Assembly (NCBI RefSeq): GCF_040054535.1
Contig: NC_090789.1
Coordinates: 6,428,697 to 6,492,696, forward strand
Source: Antennarius striatus
Lineage: Eukaryota > Chordata > Actinopteri > Lophiiformes > Antennariidae
DNA: 64,000 nt
Direction: 5' to 3'
In this document: in pieces, positions 49,625 through 62,997 of the stretch
Numbering within the stretch: the stretch's first letter is position 1
Layout of the letters: each line of letters opens with the position of its first letter
Program-made: the position numbers and the translations under genes
The notes under the pieces: generated by a model
The model's database searches: none
What the model saw: only the letters and a program-made list of their open reading frames with translations
What the model was told of the DNA's origin: nothing

Positions 49625-49780
49625 AGGAAGGAAGGGAGGAAAGAAGGAAGGAAGGAAGGAAGGAAGGAAGGAAGGAAGGAAGGAAGGAAGGAAGGAAGGA
49701 AGGAAGGAAGGAAGGAAGGAAGGAGGGAAGGAAGGAAGGAAGGAAGCAAGGAGGAAAGGAAGGACGGAGGAAAGGGAGGA
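49625..49780. repeat. (GGAA)n tetranucleotide repeat, purine-only
   Basis: More than 25 GGAA/GAAG units, pure between about 49644 and 49720 and degenerate on both sides. The strand is almost wholly purine for 150 bases. Confidence 0.97.
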
Positions 49781-52700
49781 AAAACGTTTGCATGAATAAA
49801 AGAAAGGACAGAAATAAATTCAAAAGGTTTTTTAAAAAAGCACAGAAATTATAGAGGTAGCTGTGGAGCGTGGGAATGAGGAAGAGAAGAAGTGAGAGCG
49901 ACAGGGAGGAGAGAAAGAACATGAGAGACAACGTGGCAGGAGGCTTCGTCCAATGTAGACCTCGGATGATGGCAGGATTGTGAGTTCATCCGAGGATGAG
50001 TACCGGAGGAAAGCTCCGTGTTACCAGTTATAACAGTAATTAACTTTCAAACCCTTAACTGATGTTTGCACCTCAGTAAACAGGGATTTTTTTCATTATG
50101 CAATTAAGTCAGCACTATCGGATTTCTCCCCCATGCTATTGCATATTTAATACGGGGTATGTTCCCATCTATAATTTATTATAGTCTCCATTTAAATGCA
50201 AACACATATTACAGCATAATGGCCACATCTAATATATTACAGTGGTGTTTGCTGTCGGTCTGATTGTTCTTTCAAAACACAACCCTCTCCTTTCTTGCAG
50301 ACAACCTTATCAGGTCAGGCAATCTTAAATAATGGAACTTCCTGTTTAGCTCAGAGAAATGACAAGTTGGCGGTTGAATAAATCAGGACCCTCTATAAGG
50401 GCACTGGATCCTTCAGATGTTTCAAAGCCGTACAAATGAGAAAATAAACCGTTTCATTTAAGCAGTGTAACCTTTGCAGAAAGACTTGCATGCATGCTTG
50501 CATGAACACATTAAATACCAGCATGTGCTGCAAGAGGATCAAAATTAACTAATTTTTAAGGGGTTTATTTAAAATTATACATATTTTGGGCCTCTCTTAT
50601 TTTTGTAGAAAAGCACTCATCCACATGCATCGTTCTTCCGTCCTATTGAACCTTTATCATTAACATACACTGAGAGAATAAAGATTCCTTGCAGCGCAGA
50701 CAACAGGTAATTGTGGCTTTCACCTCTCTTTAGCCCACCTTTCAATTTTACACTTTATTGCTTTGGAAATTGGAGGATTCTCTCAACATACAATCACTGG
50801 CCACGTGCCTTTAAAGACAAGGTACAACGGGCACACCCACCAGACACACAAACGTCTGTATGATAAAAGTTAGACCAAGTTAATGGCCTCATCACTTATA
50901 TTATTAGCCAAGAAGCTGCATCCAGTTTGAGCTTTATCCTGTATGTATGCATATGAAATTCTATCTTCTCACTATTCTTATCGGCAAATTAACATATTTC
51001 CCAAACCGGCCAACTTCTCCATACTAAAACATCTCACTTTAAGATTCATTATCAACCAGATGATGACTTGAACTGTTAAACCTCATCATATTTCAGCCAG
51101 AGCATCCTTCCACCAATCAGGAGGCTCCACCAAAGAAGCATCATCGTACTCCAAACGTTATAGGAATAGCACGTCGAAGAGGGTGCGGAGCTGGGAAGTG
51201 AGACGTGTGTCTGGGTGAGAGAGGGAGGAGTAAAGAAGGGTGGAAATGTGGCAGAGGAGCAAAGGGAGGATGGAGCGAAGAAAGAGGAGGAGCAGGTATC
51301 TCCGTCTCCTATTTTTTCTTCAGCCATCAGTGAAAGTAATGCGGCCCATAAGGTAGGGGTTCCACCTACTTGATCTTTTCCCCCTCTTTCTGAAGGTGTT
51401 TACCTCCCTGAGGGTGTCATCAACTAGATCCACCCACTGATACCTTTAGCAGCACCTGGACAGGTTTGTCCCACCTCCCCCTTCTGACAACCAGGGGTTG
51501 AGAAAAAGACACACCAAACCTTAAGCTATGGAGATTCCACATAAGCTTGATTCCTTCCTGCTGTTCAGCTTTCATTCCACCACAGCAGCAAAGCACTGCA
51601 GGCCGAGACAATCCAGCAGTGGGAGTCTGAGCTCAGGGAAAGAGAGAAAGACAAGAGGAAAATAGGCGTGGGGGGAAGGGAGAGTTTTGGCCATTTTAAG
51701 ATGTCTGTGGAAAATGAATCATGGGGGCCTGCACAGGGGGAGATCCAGAGAAGAAACACATCTGGTGAGGAAGAAAAGGGAAAAGAATAGGACTGGAGAG
51801 AAGAGTAGAAAATACGTAAGAAAAGCTAGACGCACAGGGATTGTTTGAGAAGTGTCTTGATTGTGAGACTTGGTTGTTAGAAGTCTCTGAGAGTTAAGTA
51901 ACTCTGACACAGAAGGAAAGTTTAAAAAAAAAGTGAGCAGAAAACGCGTTTGAAAACGTGTTTGAATTCTTTGAAGCCATGTTTTTCCAAGATGGAGATG
52001 GCCCTCCCTGAACGCTGACAGTTCTTCACAATGTTTGGAGAAGAAGCCTGGAGATGCAACCCAGGGCTGCCAGCTCTCCATGATTTTTCCCCATTGTGAC
52101 CAGAAATGTCTCTGTGTATTGCTTCGCTGACACAAACTTACACTGAAGCAGTCCGTGAAGGAGATAGTGTGTATTTAACACCCCTGGGAGATGTTAGAGG
52201 AAACACCCCTGATTCCTGCTCTGTGTGGTCATCCTGTTTGACACAGGCTAAACAAATACAGCAACACGACCACCTCACCACCACACATCCTCACCTGAGT
52301 GTTTGCTTCAACGTGTGAGGGTGTGTTTGTATTAAATAGTATTGGACAGTTCAGCAATTGTGATGCAAAGGCAATGGTGAAAAATGTGCATACAATGAAA
52401 TCAAATATATTTATCATTTCTCTTTACTGTTAAAGATATGTGCTCGATCAAAACATCTCCAGGGCTCTCACAGTCTGAAGCAAATGAAAAAAAATAAAGG
52501 ATTTATCCCTTCATCCATCTCTTCTTTCTGTTAATTTTTTTTTTACATCAAAAAGGGATGCTTGTGTCAAATCTTTTAAGCTGATTCACGGAACTCACAT
52601 AGTTTAACATGATGGAAGATTCACTCACAGTGTACAGGTTTAAAACAAGGAAACATGGTCGTGTCTTGTAGTGCTTTCATCCCCTGAGTGGGGAAAAGGA

Positions 52701-53332
52701 TCATATTTCACCCAGAAAATAACAAGTCAGGGCACATCTGTAGTTTTTACCTGGACTGGATGAGTGGCCGGTCTTAAACATCCATGACGTCAGCCATCAT
52801 GATAACAGAGAGAGAACTTTATTACTAGAATGTTAATGGTGAGTGAGTGTGAAATATATATGATTTGCAAAGATCAAATTCAGGGCAAGAATCTCTTTGA
52901 AAAATTCTCCTAAAGATACCGTGCCATCATTTCCTCACTTAGATAAGGCGCTTTTTAAAACCAGCACAGCTTCAAAGTCCTTCCTGCTGCTTTTTAATCC
53001 AATAGGAAGTTGAGATTACAGCAGTACCAGAAGTTATTTGTGACAACAGACAGGCTTTAACCTTTACATAAATACAACAACCTCGTTTCAAAGCCTCTCA
53101 ACACAGCATTTATTTGTTAAAGAATGGTTTTCTATTCAAAAACACGTCAGATTGGATGTGTGGAAATGATCCTGTCTTTGTCAAAATAAAGGCACATAAT
53201 GCTGAACTCGTTACACTCATGATGGAAAATGTGTTTATCAAGCAAAAGTATTCCATGAAAGGTTTTTAGCAAGCATTCAGTCAGAAACATCATGCAGTTA
53301 CGATCATCTGGTCTTCAAAAAAATGGATGGAT
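49781..53332. other. non-coding, nothing firm
   Basis: Contains purine-rich stretches (51190-51290 and 51640-51830) and unrecognised frames. An AG acceptor-like site at 51096 is followed by only 35 open codons without a convincing donor. Confidence 0.45.
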
Positions 53333-53380
53333 GGATGGATGAACGGATGGATGGATGGATGGATGTATGGATGTATGGAT
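53333..53380. repeat. (GGAT)n tetranucleotide repeat
   Basis: About 12 GGAT units with AACG and GTAT variants. Confidence 0.93.
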
Positions 53381-53790
53381 ATGAGCATTTTGGGGATAAT
53401 TTGATTTGTGAAAAAATCTAACATTACCCAAAATTAAATTAAAAACCTGTTCATCTTTTTCACCAATAAGATTACACAGTGATTGTCATTATTATTATCG
53501 CATCATTAATTGACAGGAGAAGATGTGTTCATGTGTGTCAGAACAACATTTGAAAGCTCATTGGATTCATTTAAATGATGCTACAAAACCCCAAAAAGAA
53601 AACATGAGAACATGATATCCAAAAGTCATAAAAGGGCTATAAATGTCCATAATATAATGGAACTCTGTTTGATTGAGTTAGAATGAAATGTAATCAAAAT
53701 ACATTTTAACAACAGGAGAATCAGATTGCTTCAATTTAAATGAAAATCATCAGTATGACGAAATACGTAGAGAGGGAGAGAGACCACAAC

Positions 53791-53896
<106 letters not shown>

Positions 53897-54896
53897 CTCA
53901 CACACACCAGTTGGGGCATGTCCTCCTGAGCGTGGCGTCTTTCGTTTTCTACCCCCCCCCCCCCCCTCCCAGCCCGGGGCAGACCGCCTCCAATCTCTCC
54001 TCCTCTCAGAGTTTTCGTTTCTCTGATCTCGTGTAAAAAATAGAATTCAGTTCTAAATGTCTGTCACATCAATAAAGTTCCACTTATACTGGTTTTAGAA
54101 ACAACTGAGTAGAAAAGAAGGTTTGACCAAAAAAAAGAGATGATGGTGGACTCACAACAGTAAAAACTTCCATGATACGTTTCAATACAGGTTACATTTT
54201 TTAAAAATACATTTTCACATGCGATACACACTTCATGCTTTTTTCAGTACACGTCTCCTCTGCTTACATGTTCCCTAATTTATTCTTACGTATTCATTTG
54301 TCATCTCTGCAAAATGTGACATCCTTTCTGTAACCTTTTCCTTTTTCTAGTCTTTAGTGGCTTCTATTCTGCCTTTGAATCCACGAACGTCATTGTTTTT
54401 TGCACATTATATTCAAACTAGAGAACACTGCGGTGCTATGTCGTTCATTTTGGGTAGCTTAGACCCGGCTCTTCTAAACCTTGTGTATTTAACCTTCCGT
54501 CGGCTGCAGGTTTGCATTAGATTGTACTACAGTGCATTACAGCCCATCTAAACGCACACAGCTACTAACGCAACTATAAATATTTCAGGAATTTGATTTA
54601 AGGAGAGGAAAAAATGTTTTAAAAATGTGAAGGCAGACGAGACACTTTCTATTCCTCCCCTCCTCCATCTCAATCCAGCAGTGGACACGTGGAAGAAATG
54701 GTGAGGCCTTGGGTTCAGCAGTGAAAAGAAAAAAAGAAAAGAAAAGTAGAAAGTAGGACTGTAGAGGAGGAAAAGAAAAGTTTTTTTTCATTATTCAGAC
54801 TCCGCCCTGCCTTTGTGACTGGCTGCAGAAGATCATCTGGTCACCAAACTGAACTGAGTGAACGATGGAAGTGTGGGCACGCCCTGAAGCTATGAG

Positions 54897-54939
54897 GTGT
54901 GTGTGCTTGTGTGTGTGTGTGTGTGTGTGTGTGCGTGCG

Positions 54940-54971
<32 letters not shown>

Positions 54972-54972
54972 G
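54897..54972. repeat. GT/GCGT microsatellite
   Basis: GT run with several GCGT variants in the middle. Confidence 0.95.
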
Positions 54973-55942
54973 CAGTCATTTTGACACAAGAGGGTTTCCA
55001 TCAGCTCGGGAAAAAACGCACACATACACACTCACATACAAAATTACAGAGGCCTAAATAGTAACATAATTTTTGGAGCCTTCATTCCTCACTTCCATTT
55101 TCATAGGATCTCAATTCTTGTGCTAATTGATGACATAGAAATCAAAAGATTTAATTGACTAATTCTTCTAACATGTTTATTAGAGGACCCTTATGTATGA
55201 TTAGTCATGAGATGTTAGCTGTAACTTTATTTAACTGGATATATTGTTATGATCCCTTAACCCAGCTTGATATTGAACAGAATAAAGAGAAACCATAATT
55301 GCCAACATCCATTTATTGAATAATAAGGAACCGACTTAACCTAGAGAGCATTGGAGTATCTGGTTAGGGTATAGTTCCTCCAGAACTAACTAAATGCTGG
55401 GGGGCCAGCCATCCATCCATTTGATTCCCCTTGCCAAATATGTGATAGATATTTCTGTATATGCAACAGACTTTCAACTTTCAGTACTTTTTAAGGTCGA
55501 ATCTTATATAAGATTATATCCTGATGCTTGCTCATCGTTGGCCTTCTTTGCTTTAAATCCTTCACCTGAGTTCTCCTTCAGTGATCATGACCACAATCAG
55601 TTTGTATAGCCAACTGATTGTATTCATGATCATAATCATGATCATAATCATATAAAGCTTTTACTATGATCAATTCATTCAAGTAAATTCTCCTTTCAGT
55701 CGCTCCGTTTAATGGTGCCTCAGCCCTGAATCCGTCTTCCTCTGGTTCACATGAGCCAACATCATCAACCAACGGTACCAAAGCCAAGATTCCATGTATT
55801 ATGAAGGCAATTGTCTCCTCAGCTACTTGTTTTGTAAAAAAATATTGTTTTTTTCATTCAATTTTGTTTCCTTTTTGTATTTGCTGTACATTTTACCCTT
55901 CCAGAATGATGAAACAATTTTTCCATCTTTTGCATGAATTAG

Positions 55943-56128
55943 GCTTTTGAGCTGCCGCTGGAGCACCGTGAAGCCGAACAGGTCTCTGTGTGCATCATGA
56001 ATAGATGCCCAGGATCCACCAAGGAGCTCTTTTTGACCAAACAGAAGAGCCTCTTCATTATGGCATTCACAACATCCCATGATGCAATGGACAAGGATGA
56101 AAAGGAAATCGGGGTCAGATTTGAGGAG
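55943..56128 (+). other. orphan 62-codon open segment after an AG, unrecognised
   Basis: Directly after an in-frame TAG that doubles as an AG acceptor (55942), a frame AFELPLEHREAEQVSVC... runs 62 codons to TGA, ending VRFEES. Base composition is higher in GC than around it. The opposite strand is also open over most of it (frame beginning MGCCECHNEEALL). Neither reading matches a family I know. The stretch sits just before a SINE/LINE tail, so a mobile-element origin is as likely as a gene exon. Confidence 0.2.
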
Positions 56129-56249
56129 AGCTGAGTCGTCTGGTTCGGGCCCTCACAGAGATTTACAATAAGGTGGGATACATTTGTATTTTTGTGTTAT
56201 TGTAATTGTATTGCAATACATTTATATTTGTTCACTTGTAGCTTTGACC

Positions 56250-56580
56250 TTTGACATCTTCGGAGTGTGAGCTGGCAGTGGGAGGTGTCAGCTCACCTCC
56301 AGGTCACTGCCGAGTCGCCCTTGAGCAAGACCGCCGTCCCCCTTATAAGCTGCTCAACTGGGGCGCACCACGAAGTCGCTGCCCGTCACTCTGCCTCCAC
56401 CTGTACTGTACTGTACTGATTACATGCTTACAGGCCCCGAGTGTGTTGTGTGAGTTTCTTTCAAGGGCCTGTACACAACTTTGTACATATGTCTAACATA
56501 TCTGTATGTGTATTGTGTGAGTGAAAGAATTATTTCCCCGTTGGGGATTAATAAAGTGAAGTTTCTTTCTTTTTCTTAGC
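56250..56580 (+). repeat. SINE or LINE 3' tail (L2-like end)
   Basis: Contains gtcagctcacctccaggtca, then cgcccttgagcaagaccgcc, and ends aattatttccccgttgggga followed by ttaataaagtgaagtttctt and a CTTT run. This set of words is the 3' end of widespread fish L2-type LINEs and their SINE partners. The tail gives the orientation as plus. Confidence 0.75.
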
Positions 56581-58564
56581 AGATCCAGGAGGAGGATGAG
56601 TTAAACTAAGCTAAGCTAAGCAAATTAATATTTACCTTTCAAAGTTATATTGAATCCCAGTTTAGCAGGAAAACAGATATGGTAAAAAAATTATATTTTC
56701 CAATATTTCAAACTTTTACATCTTTACTTTCTGCATGAAGTCAGTAATAATGTGAAGGGATTAAATTTGAATGCTTCCTTCTTTTTCTCGTTCTATCAAT
56801 CTTTTTTTGTATTGTGGACTCAAAGAGAGTGGAAAAACCGGCAGAAAGCAATCAGGCGACCAAGAGGAGATAAAAATGAAATACATGCAAATAAGAACAA
56901 AAAAAAAAAAGAGGAAGAGGTGAGATTAAAACAGCAAGAGGAATGAGGAATGGAGAAGCAAGAGGGAGGAAAGCAGAGGCAGTAGATTTTTACCAGATGC
57001 AGAAGTGGACGTCAGCCAACAGGCATGCACTCATGCTTTAGCTATGTAATGAGCTGCCTGCACTGCAACCCCCGTTTCTCTTAACCCCTGTCTAACTTAC
57101 ACTCTTCCCTCAACCGTTCTAAACACAGCTTTAGTCCTCCTTCTTTTGGTTCATGTCTGTTCTGTCTGGCATTCATGTGCACCGCAGTCTAACAGAAGGA
57201 GGTACGTGTATAAGTATATATACCATCATGATAAATACTAGTCATGAATTTTCCCTGACTTTGGTCACAAATTTGACAGCAAAGGTAGGAGTAAAGGAAA
57301 AGGATGCCTTGAAACCTTGAAACAACAACAACGGTATCAGAGCATGCCCATGTTTTTCTAAATGTATGAGGTTGAACAGACGTGGTGATTTTCACTGTGT
57401 CTGATGGTGATTTTCCATTGAGCAGTCAAGAAATGGGAGAGCGGCACAGAGAGGGAGAGACATCCAGAAAGAGAGAACGAGGGGAGGGACCAGACAAAAG
57501 AAGCTGGGGGAGAAAAAAGAAAAAAAAAAACATCTGTAGGCTAATTCTCAAATGGAATTTCTTCCAGCATTCGCCAAAAGTCCGTTTGTAACAGCAGAGG
57601 AGGTGAACATGTACAAATATCACTGACAAACTGAAAACTCTAGTGGCCTTTGTGCCCTCTAGGTCAGACCCTCCAACAACACCAACAAGTTAGTTGTGGA
57701 GATGATCGTATATGACCTGCATTGGATTAGGCGTTTGAGGAGAAAAAATTTGAATGTTCTACAGGTTAACATACATTTGTCACAGAATAATTTTCTTTAG
57801 ATATTCAGATGGCATTTTACCAAAATTAACTACAAGTATTGTGTCATCTAAAATAAGACAACAAGGGGTCCACCTAACCGAGTGATGACATCATCAGTTC
57901 AAAAAAGAAAAACGGGCTGGTGGGGTAATGCTTGCAATGTGGTAAAGACGTGAGGTGGAGGCATTCGCTCACATGCACTCTTAAGCTGCGTTTTGTTTTT
58001 TTTCTCACAAAGCAAAAACAACGTATTTCACACACCTATGGAAAGCAGCATATGTAGGACCCATAAAGCATTTCATGCTGGGCAACGAGCTCCAGTGAGC
58101 CGTCAGAGAGCTCACATAAACTCTAGAGTAATTTGTTCATTAGCGAAACAGACGGGATTACTTTGCTGTGGAGGTCCTGCTGTTCCGTGTTCCTTAGACT
58201 TACCTTGAAACGGTGCCTGCTGTTAACACAGAGGCACAATTATGAAAGTTTAATTATCATATTATCCTGTGTGTGAAGTAGTATGAAGAGTACTGAAAGC
58301 TTAGTGTGCTGATGTCTGACGATTCTCCATCCTTCTGTCAACCTGTGTAGTTTGTGTAACACTCCTCACCTGCATCAAACCACAAGCCACCCACCAGCCG
58401 GCTTATTGCCTCTAATGAACATACTCGGTCAGCCACTAACTTTCAAAAAAGAAAAAAAAACAACCTATGGTCTCAGCTGGAGAGCAGCAGCTCACCTGGA
58501 GTCTTCCTGAAGCAAACCACGTTTTCAGAAATTAGTCTACTCCTCTTTCCTAAATTAAGTCCAC
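56581..58564. other. non-coding, nothing recognised
   Basis: A-runs (56898-56910 and 57519-57530) and purine-rich stretches only. Confidence 0.45.
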
Positions 58565-58842
58565 CTAAGGAAGCACTAGCTTTGATCTAGGCTCTTACAC
58601 TGGCCTTCTCCCTCGTCTTTCTATCTTATCCGGGTCTCTCAGTGTACAAAAGTTGAACTTTGACCTTGACCTAGGTTTATCAAGGTCAAGGTCATCATCT
58701 CATTTTCATCCCCTTTGCCGCTCTCTTTATTTAATCTTTCTGCGACGGTTGCGAAGATGTTTGATGGACATACTAACGGACGAACGAACAAACGAACACA
58801 CGAACAAACACACGAACACCGACAATCACAATGGGATGTAAT
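58565..58842. repeat. unclassified interspersed repeat, copy 3
   Basis: Shares agctttgatcta and ggccttc with copy 1, the core with a perfect 12-bp hairpin (58661-58672 against 58683-58694), the tetramer string (58780-58818), and the end caccgacaatcacaat with gggatgtaa. The 'tacaatacatcac' piece before the end is deleted. Confidence 0.85.
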
Positions 58843-60256
58843 AACTGCTAGCATAGGCAAGATGACTGGGCCTCTTCCATGCACAGTCCCACTAAGCATT
58901 ATTAACTCAACCACTTTTGTCAGTGACAGACAGTTTTGACTTGTGACAGTAAGGAAGGAACTGATGAGGTGGCAGCAGAGTCGCTTCTCTGTTCTTTAAA
59001 GGAAATTCTACTACCTAACGTAAATTAATTACAAATGACTGCCACACAAATGTTTCTTCTTCAGAGATTTGAAACAAAGCAACAAGGATCAATGTCAAGA
59101 TAACAATGCTTCAAATCTGTGTCCCTCAGAAGTATAACTGCACATAGAAAACTATCCCTGCAACAACGTGAAACTCTCATCTTTTTTCTTTTGTTTGGCT
59201 CTGCACAGACTCTCCTCTGAAGTGCAAACCTAACATTTGAACCATGATCCAGACAAGCTGTGCGACAGGCAGAGCCGAAAGCAGAATGGGAGGAAGATTT
59301 GGGGGAGAGAAAAAGGAGAGAAGGGGAGGGAGAGCGAGACAGAGGAGAAGTGATGATGTGGAGCTTGTGAAACTTGAACAGAGTGAGAGCTTAGAGGACT
59401 TTTAGAAAAAGAGGGTGTGAAAAGAAATGCACCAGTATGCTGTGTGAATTCAGTTATAGCTTATTTTATATTTTTTTACAATTCTTCCTTGATATTATCA
59501 TTAAATGATGGTGATTTAAATCATGTATTTAAAACTGTTAATAAACTCGAACCTTTATTAAACTTTTCTTCTATAATACATATTGTAAGTGTGGTAACAT
59601 GAGTAGTAATATGATGGCATATTTTATTTTTTTTAATCATGCCAATAAAGACTTTCATTTTCACCAAGTGCCTCTATTTAATGTCCTTCCTCATCCTCAG
59701 TGCCCTCTGCACCTCGACTCCTCCTTGATGGACAGCATGGGGCTCTTGGTGTGGAGGTTCCTCCTCCTTTAAAAAGCTGTTTAATGTGAAAGTCCCTTGA
59801 AAAGTAATGAGGAAACTCCTTGCTTTGTAAATTGTTCCTACACTTTTGTCCTTGCTTTCAATTTTGCTATGCAGAATCTCCATCAAAGCTTTGTGAAATT
59901 GAGGGAGAGTAAAAGAAGAACACCTACAAAATGTATATCATGACTTCCTTCATCGTCATCGTCTGATCTACAGTGGTTGCTTTTCCTACTGCCTATAGGA
60001 GATGTCGTCAACACATAGCTTTAGTTCTCTGGTGCAGCTAGCCTCCTCCCTCTGGCCCCGACGCTGGAAAAAATGACAGCACTGCGGACTAAATTGCAGC
60101 ATGTAACGCGATTCCCAGACAGAGTGAAGAAGAGAAGACAAAAACGATATCAGAACTTGTGTGACTTTATTCAAAGGCCATGGGGTGCTGTTGACTTAAA
60201 AAAAAACATGATCAGGACATCACAAGAGAAAAAGTGACATTGTTCAGAGTGTAATG

Positions 60257-60259
<3 letters not shown>
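58843..60259. other. non-coding, nothing recognised
   Basis: A 70-codon minus frame at 59674-59886 is unrecognised. No splice-bounded exon was found. Confidence 0.45.

Positions 60260-60292
<33 letters not shown>
60260..60292. repeat. (CA)n microsatellite
   Basis: About 16 CA units. Confidence 0.95.
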
Positions 60293-60297
<5 letters not shown>

Positions 60298-62814
60298 TGA
60301 AGTAGTACGGTGCAGTGGCAGCCACGTTAGCGCTAGCCTTCATTTGTAACGTCACAATGTTCAAATACTTGAAATTTTAGAAATTAGGAAAACTGTCATA
60401 CTTCAGACTTCTGATAAGACAACAATAAGATATGCAGCAATATATGAATAAAACAGGTTGGTATGAGGAATAAAAGAGGAATAAAAATTATAACCACTGA
60501 TGATAAAACCTGGAAGTACTGCATGAAGACAAAATGTAGAAGGACTATGGCCTAAGTGCGTCATCAATACAGTAACTTTTGAGAATTAAAAGAATCTCAA
60601 ACATAACAGTTAAGGTTATAAAGATATTATATGGTGAAGTCTTTGAAAATGAGAGAAAACACTGATTTAATAGACTACAAGTTCTCCTATAACTTGTTCC
60701 ACAGCTGAAGCACTCCAACAGCTAAATGCTCAGTCACCTTTAAAGGTTGAGTCAGCATGTTCAATACTGAAGCTGTCAGACTGCAGACAAGCTGGTCGAA
60801 TGACAAAATTCAACTATAGTATGCATATTCACGGACCAGGCCATGTAGGGCTTTAAAAGTGATCAATAAAATCAATTTGAAAACGAATGTGCAGTCAGAT
60901 CTTGCTGATTTAATCGGCAGCATGCATCATCTTTTCTTTGTTTGAAGTCTGGCATTTTGTAGTTGGTGTAGAGTGTGTTCCAGATTGATTTACCTGTTCG
61001 ACTATTATTTCAGTCCAATAAACGCCTGAATGAGCGCTTGTAAGTAAGAAGCATTGATCTTATCCTAGGAATATAACTTGCGCGTTTGTTGAAATCAGGT
61101 TACGCATCAGAAACACAGGTGCCACAATGAAACACACTGAACACAACAGGATATTCTCTGTGACAGCAGATTAACAGGCTCATATCCTTCAGAAGGTGTC
61201 CACCAGGTGTTTTACGGAGCAGGTGTAGGTTTAAATGGCAGCAGGTGTCAGACAGTTCGGGTGCTTATTGAAGCGCATACTCACAGTAAAATCAGAGACA
61301 AATTCATTCAGCGAGTCATTATTTCAGTTTTTCTGTCATAGAGAAACAAACCTTTATTACAATCAGTTGAGGTAACCATCGCGTCTAAAGCAGTCTTTGC
61401 ATGTTTCCGTGTATTTTCTTGAAAGGAATGTTGTCTCAGACAAGTCACACATAAAACTCAAACTTTATCAAAGGTAATATTTTAGAAACAAACTCTCATT
61501 TCCTATATTTGGATTTTTAAAACTGTTTCTTTGCCAGAGGTTAATGTAGTTACTAACATTGGATTAAAAAAAATAACCTGCCTGGGGAACTTTGCCTGGA
61601 TTTACAAGATCCAACTGTCTGGTCGACCATTTTCTTCCTTCCCATCTGTGAAATCATTCATGTGTGGAGGAGGTCTGCAGGAGTCATTTTACTTCCTTGT
61701 TGTCTCACTGACTGCAGCCATAAAGCCAGACAGACCAGGCGTTGGAGTACGTTTTATTCTTACTAAAGCTGCTCATAGACTGTGACAGTAAAGCTGAATT
61801 CAGCGGAATAATTTTAAAATTAAATGTATATCACCACAAAAACATTGATTTATAAATAGTCTCAATCAAAGAATCACAAAAAATAGAAAAAGTGCAGACT
61901 TTCAAACGGTTCTTTCTAATCTGTTTAATTTGAGGGATCAATAATTTCATGTGAAATTGGATGGATTATAAGATATTTCTGAATTCCTTGGTGCCGACGT
62001 GAGGATACGTTAAATAATCAGAAGGACTGAAAATAAGAAATAAAGGTGACGGACGATGGAAAATAAAGGGGTGCCTCAACTTTCTTTACAAGACACGGAA
62101 GGTTTGAGGTGAGCCATGAAAGGGGTGGCATGTGTTGGGCTGGAAGTGATGCGTGGAGGGACTATCTTCTCAACTTTGACCTCACCTCTATAACTCCTTC
62201 TTGCCACCCATCACTCTCTCCGTGGGGTCTGTCACTGACTAAAGACAGAGGCAGAAGAGAGAAAAAAAGAGAGAAAGAAGGTTATCTCTCTTAGTCATCC
62301 AAAAATTATGGAGGAGATATTATTGTGGCGTGTGGACCAAAGAGAGACACCAGTTTCCATACTGGAAAAAAAAAACTATGATTCCGCCCTCTTGGAAGTT
62401 TGACTGGCCCATCGTACCAGAATAAAACTGCAGAAACCAGAGCAATTTGGAAGAGGTGGAGTTATTGAGGGGGAAGTGATGGGAGGAGAGAAAGAAACTG
62501 AGGTCTCGGATTTCCATCTGCGTTAAGATTAATTCCACAGTTTCTCCTGTTCACATCTTCTGGAGAGGTTTTTATTCTTTTTGAGAGGAGATAACGATCC
62601 TCACATTCTGTGTTCTCTGAAAGTGACTGAAAATGGAGCTTTGTTTTAGTTTTTATCGTGCGATTTTTAGAGACTTTTTCACATCTTTCCCCATTTTCTT
62701 TCCTTTTCTGCATCATTTTAGGAGAACGGTTACGGAGGGAGTGCCATCCGGGGCTCTCACTGCATTTTCCCAGATGTGTAATGATATACTGCTGTGTTGA
62801 ACTTGCCCCTAACC
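60293..62814. other. non-coding, nothing recognised
   Basis: An 84-codon plus frame (61531-61785) is unrecognised. No supported gene. Confidence 0.45.
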
Positions 62815-62817
62815 AGA

Positions 62818-62858
<41 letters not shown>
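62815..62858. repeat. (GA)n microsatellite
   Basis: About 20 GA units with one gg interruption. Confidence 0.95.
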
Positions 62859-62860
<2 letters not shown>

Positions 62861-62949
62861 CAAACAGCTGAACTCACTTAACTGTTTTCCTCATGTGTGC
62901 TGTAATATGGAAAAGATTTCAGTGCTCTCAATTCACCATCACTGAACTC

Positions 62950-62997
62950 AATTTAACCCTTCAACGGCCGAATACAGGGTTGTTGAAGGGTTAAATT
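62950..62997. repeat. perfect 16-bp inverted repeat
   Basis: AATTTAACCCTTCAAC (62950-62965) and GTTGAAGGGTTAAATT (62982-62997) are exact complements around a 16-base spacer. No coding gene is adjacent. Confidence 0.92.

Noticed and set aside
49517-49931. Frames of 92-129 codons reading Lys/Gly/Arg or Phe/Leu/Pro/Ser repeats
   Set aside because: They translate the GGAA tetranucleotide repeat on the two strands.
51097-51355. Acceptor-like site with a following open frame and a GTAGGG at 51351
   Set aside because: Each frame meets a stop before the donor; the longest is 35 codons. The downstream part is purine-rich low complexity.
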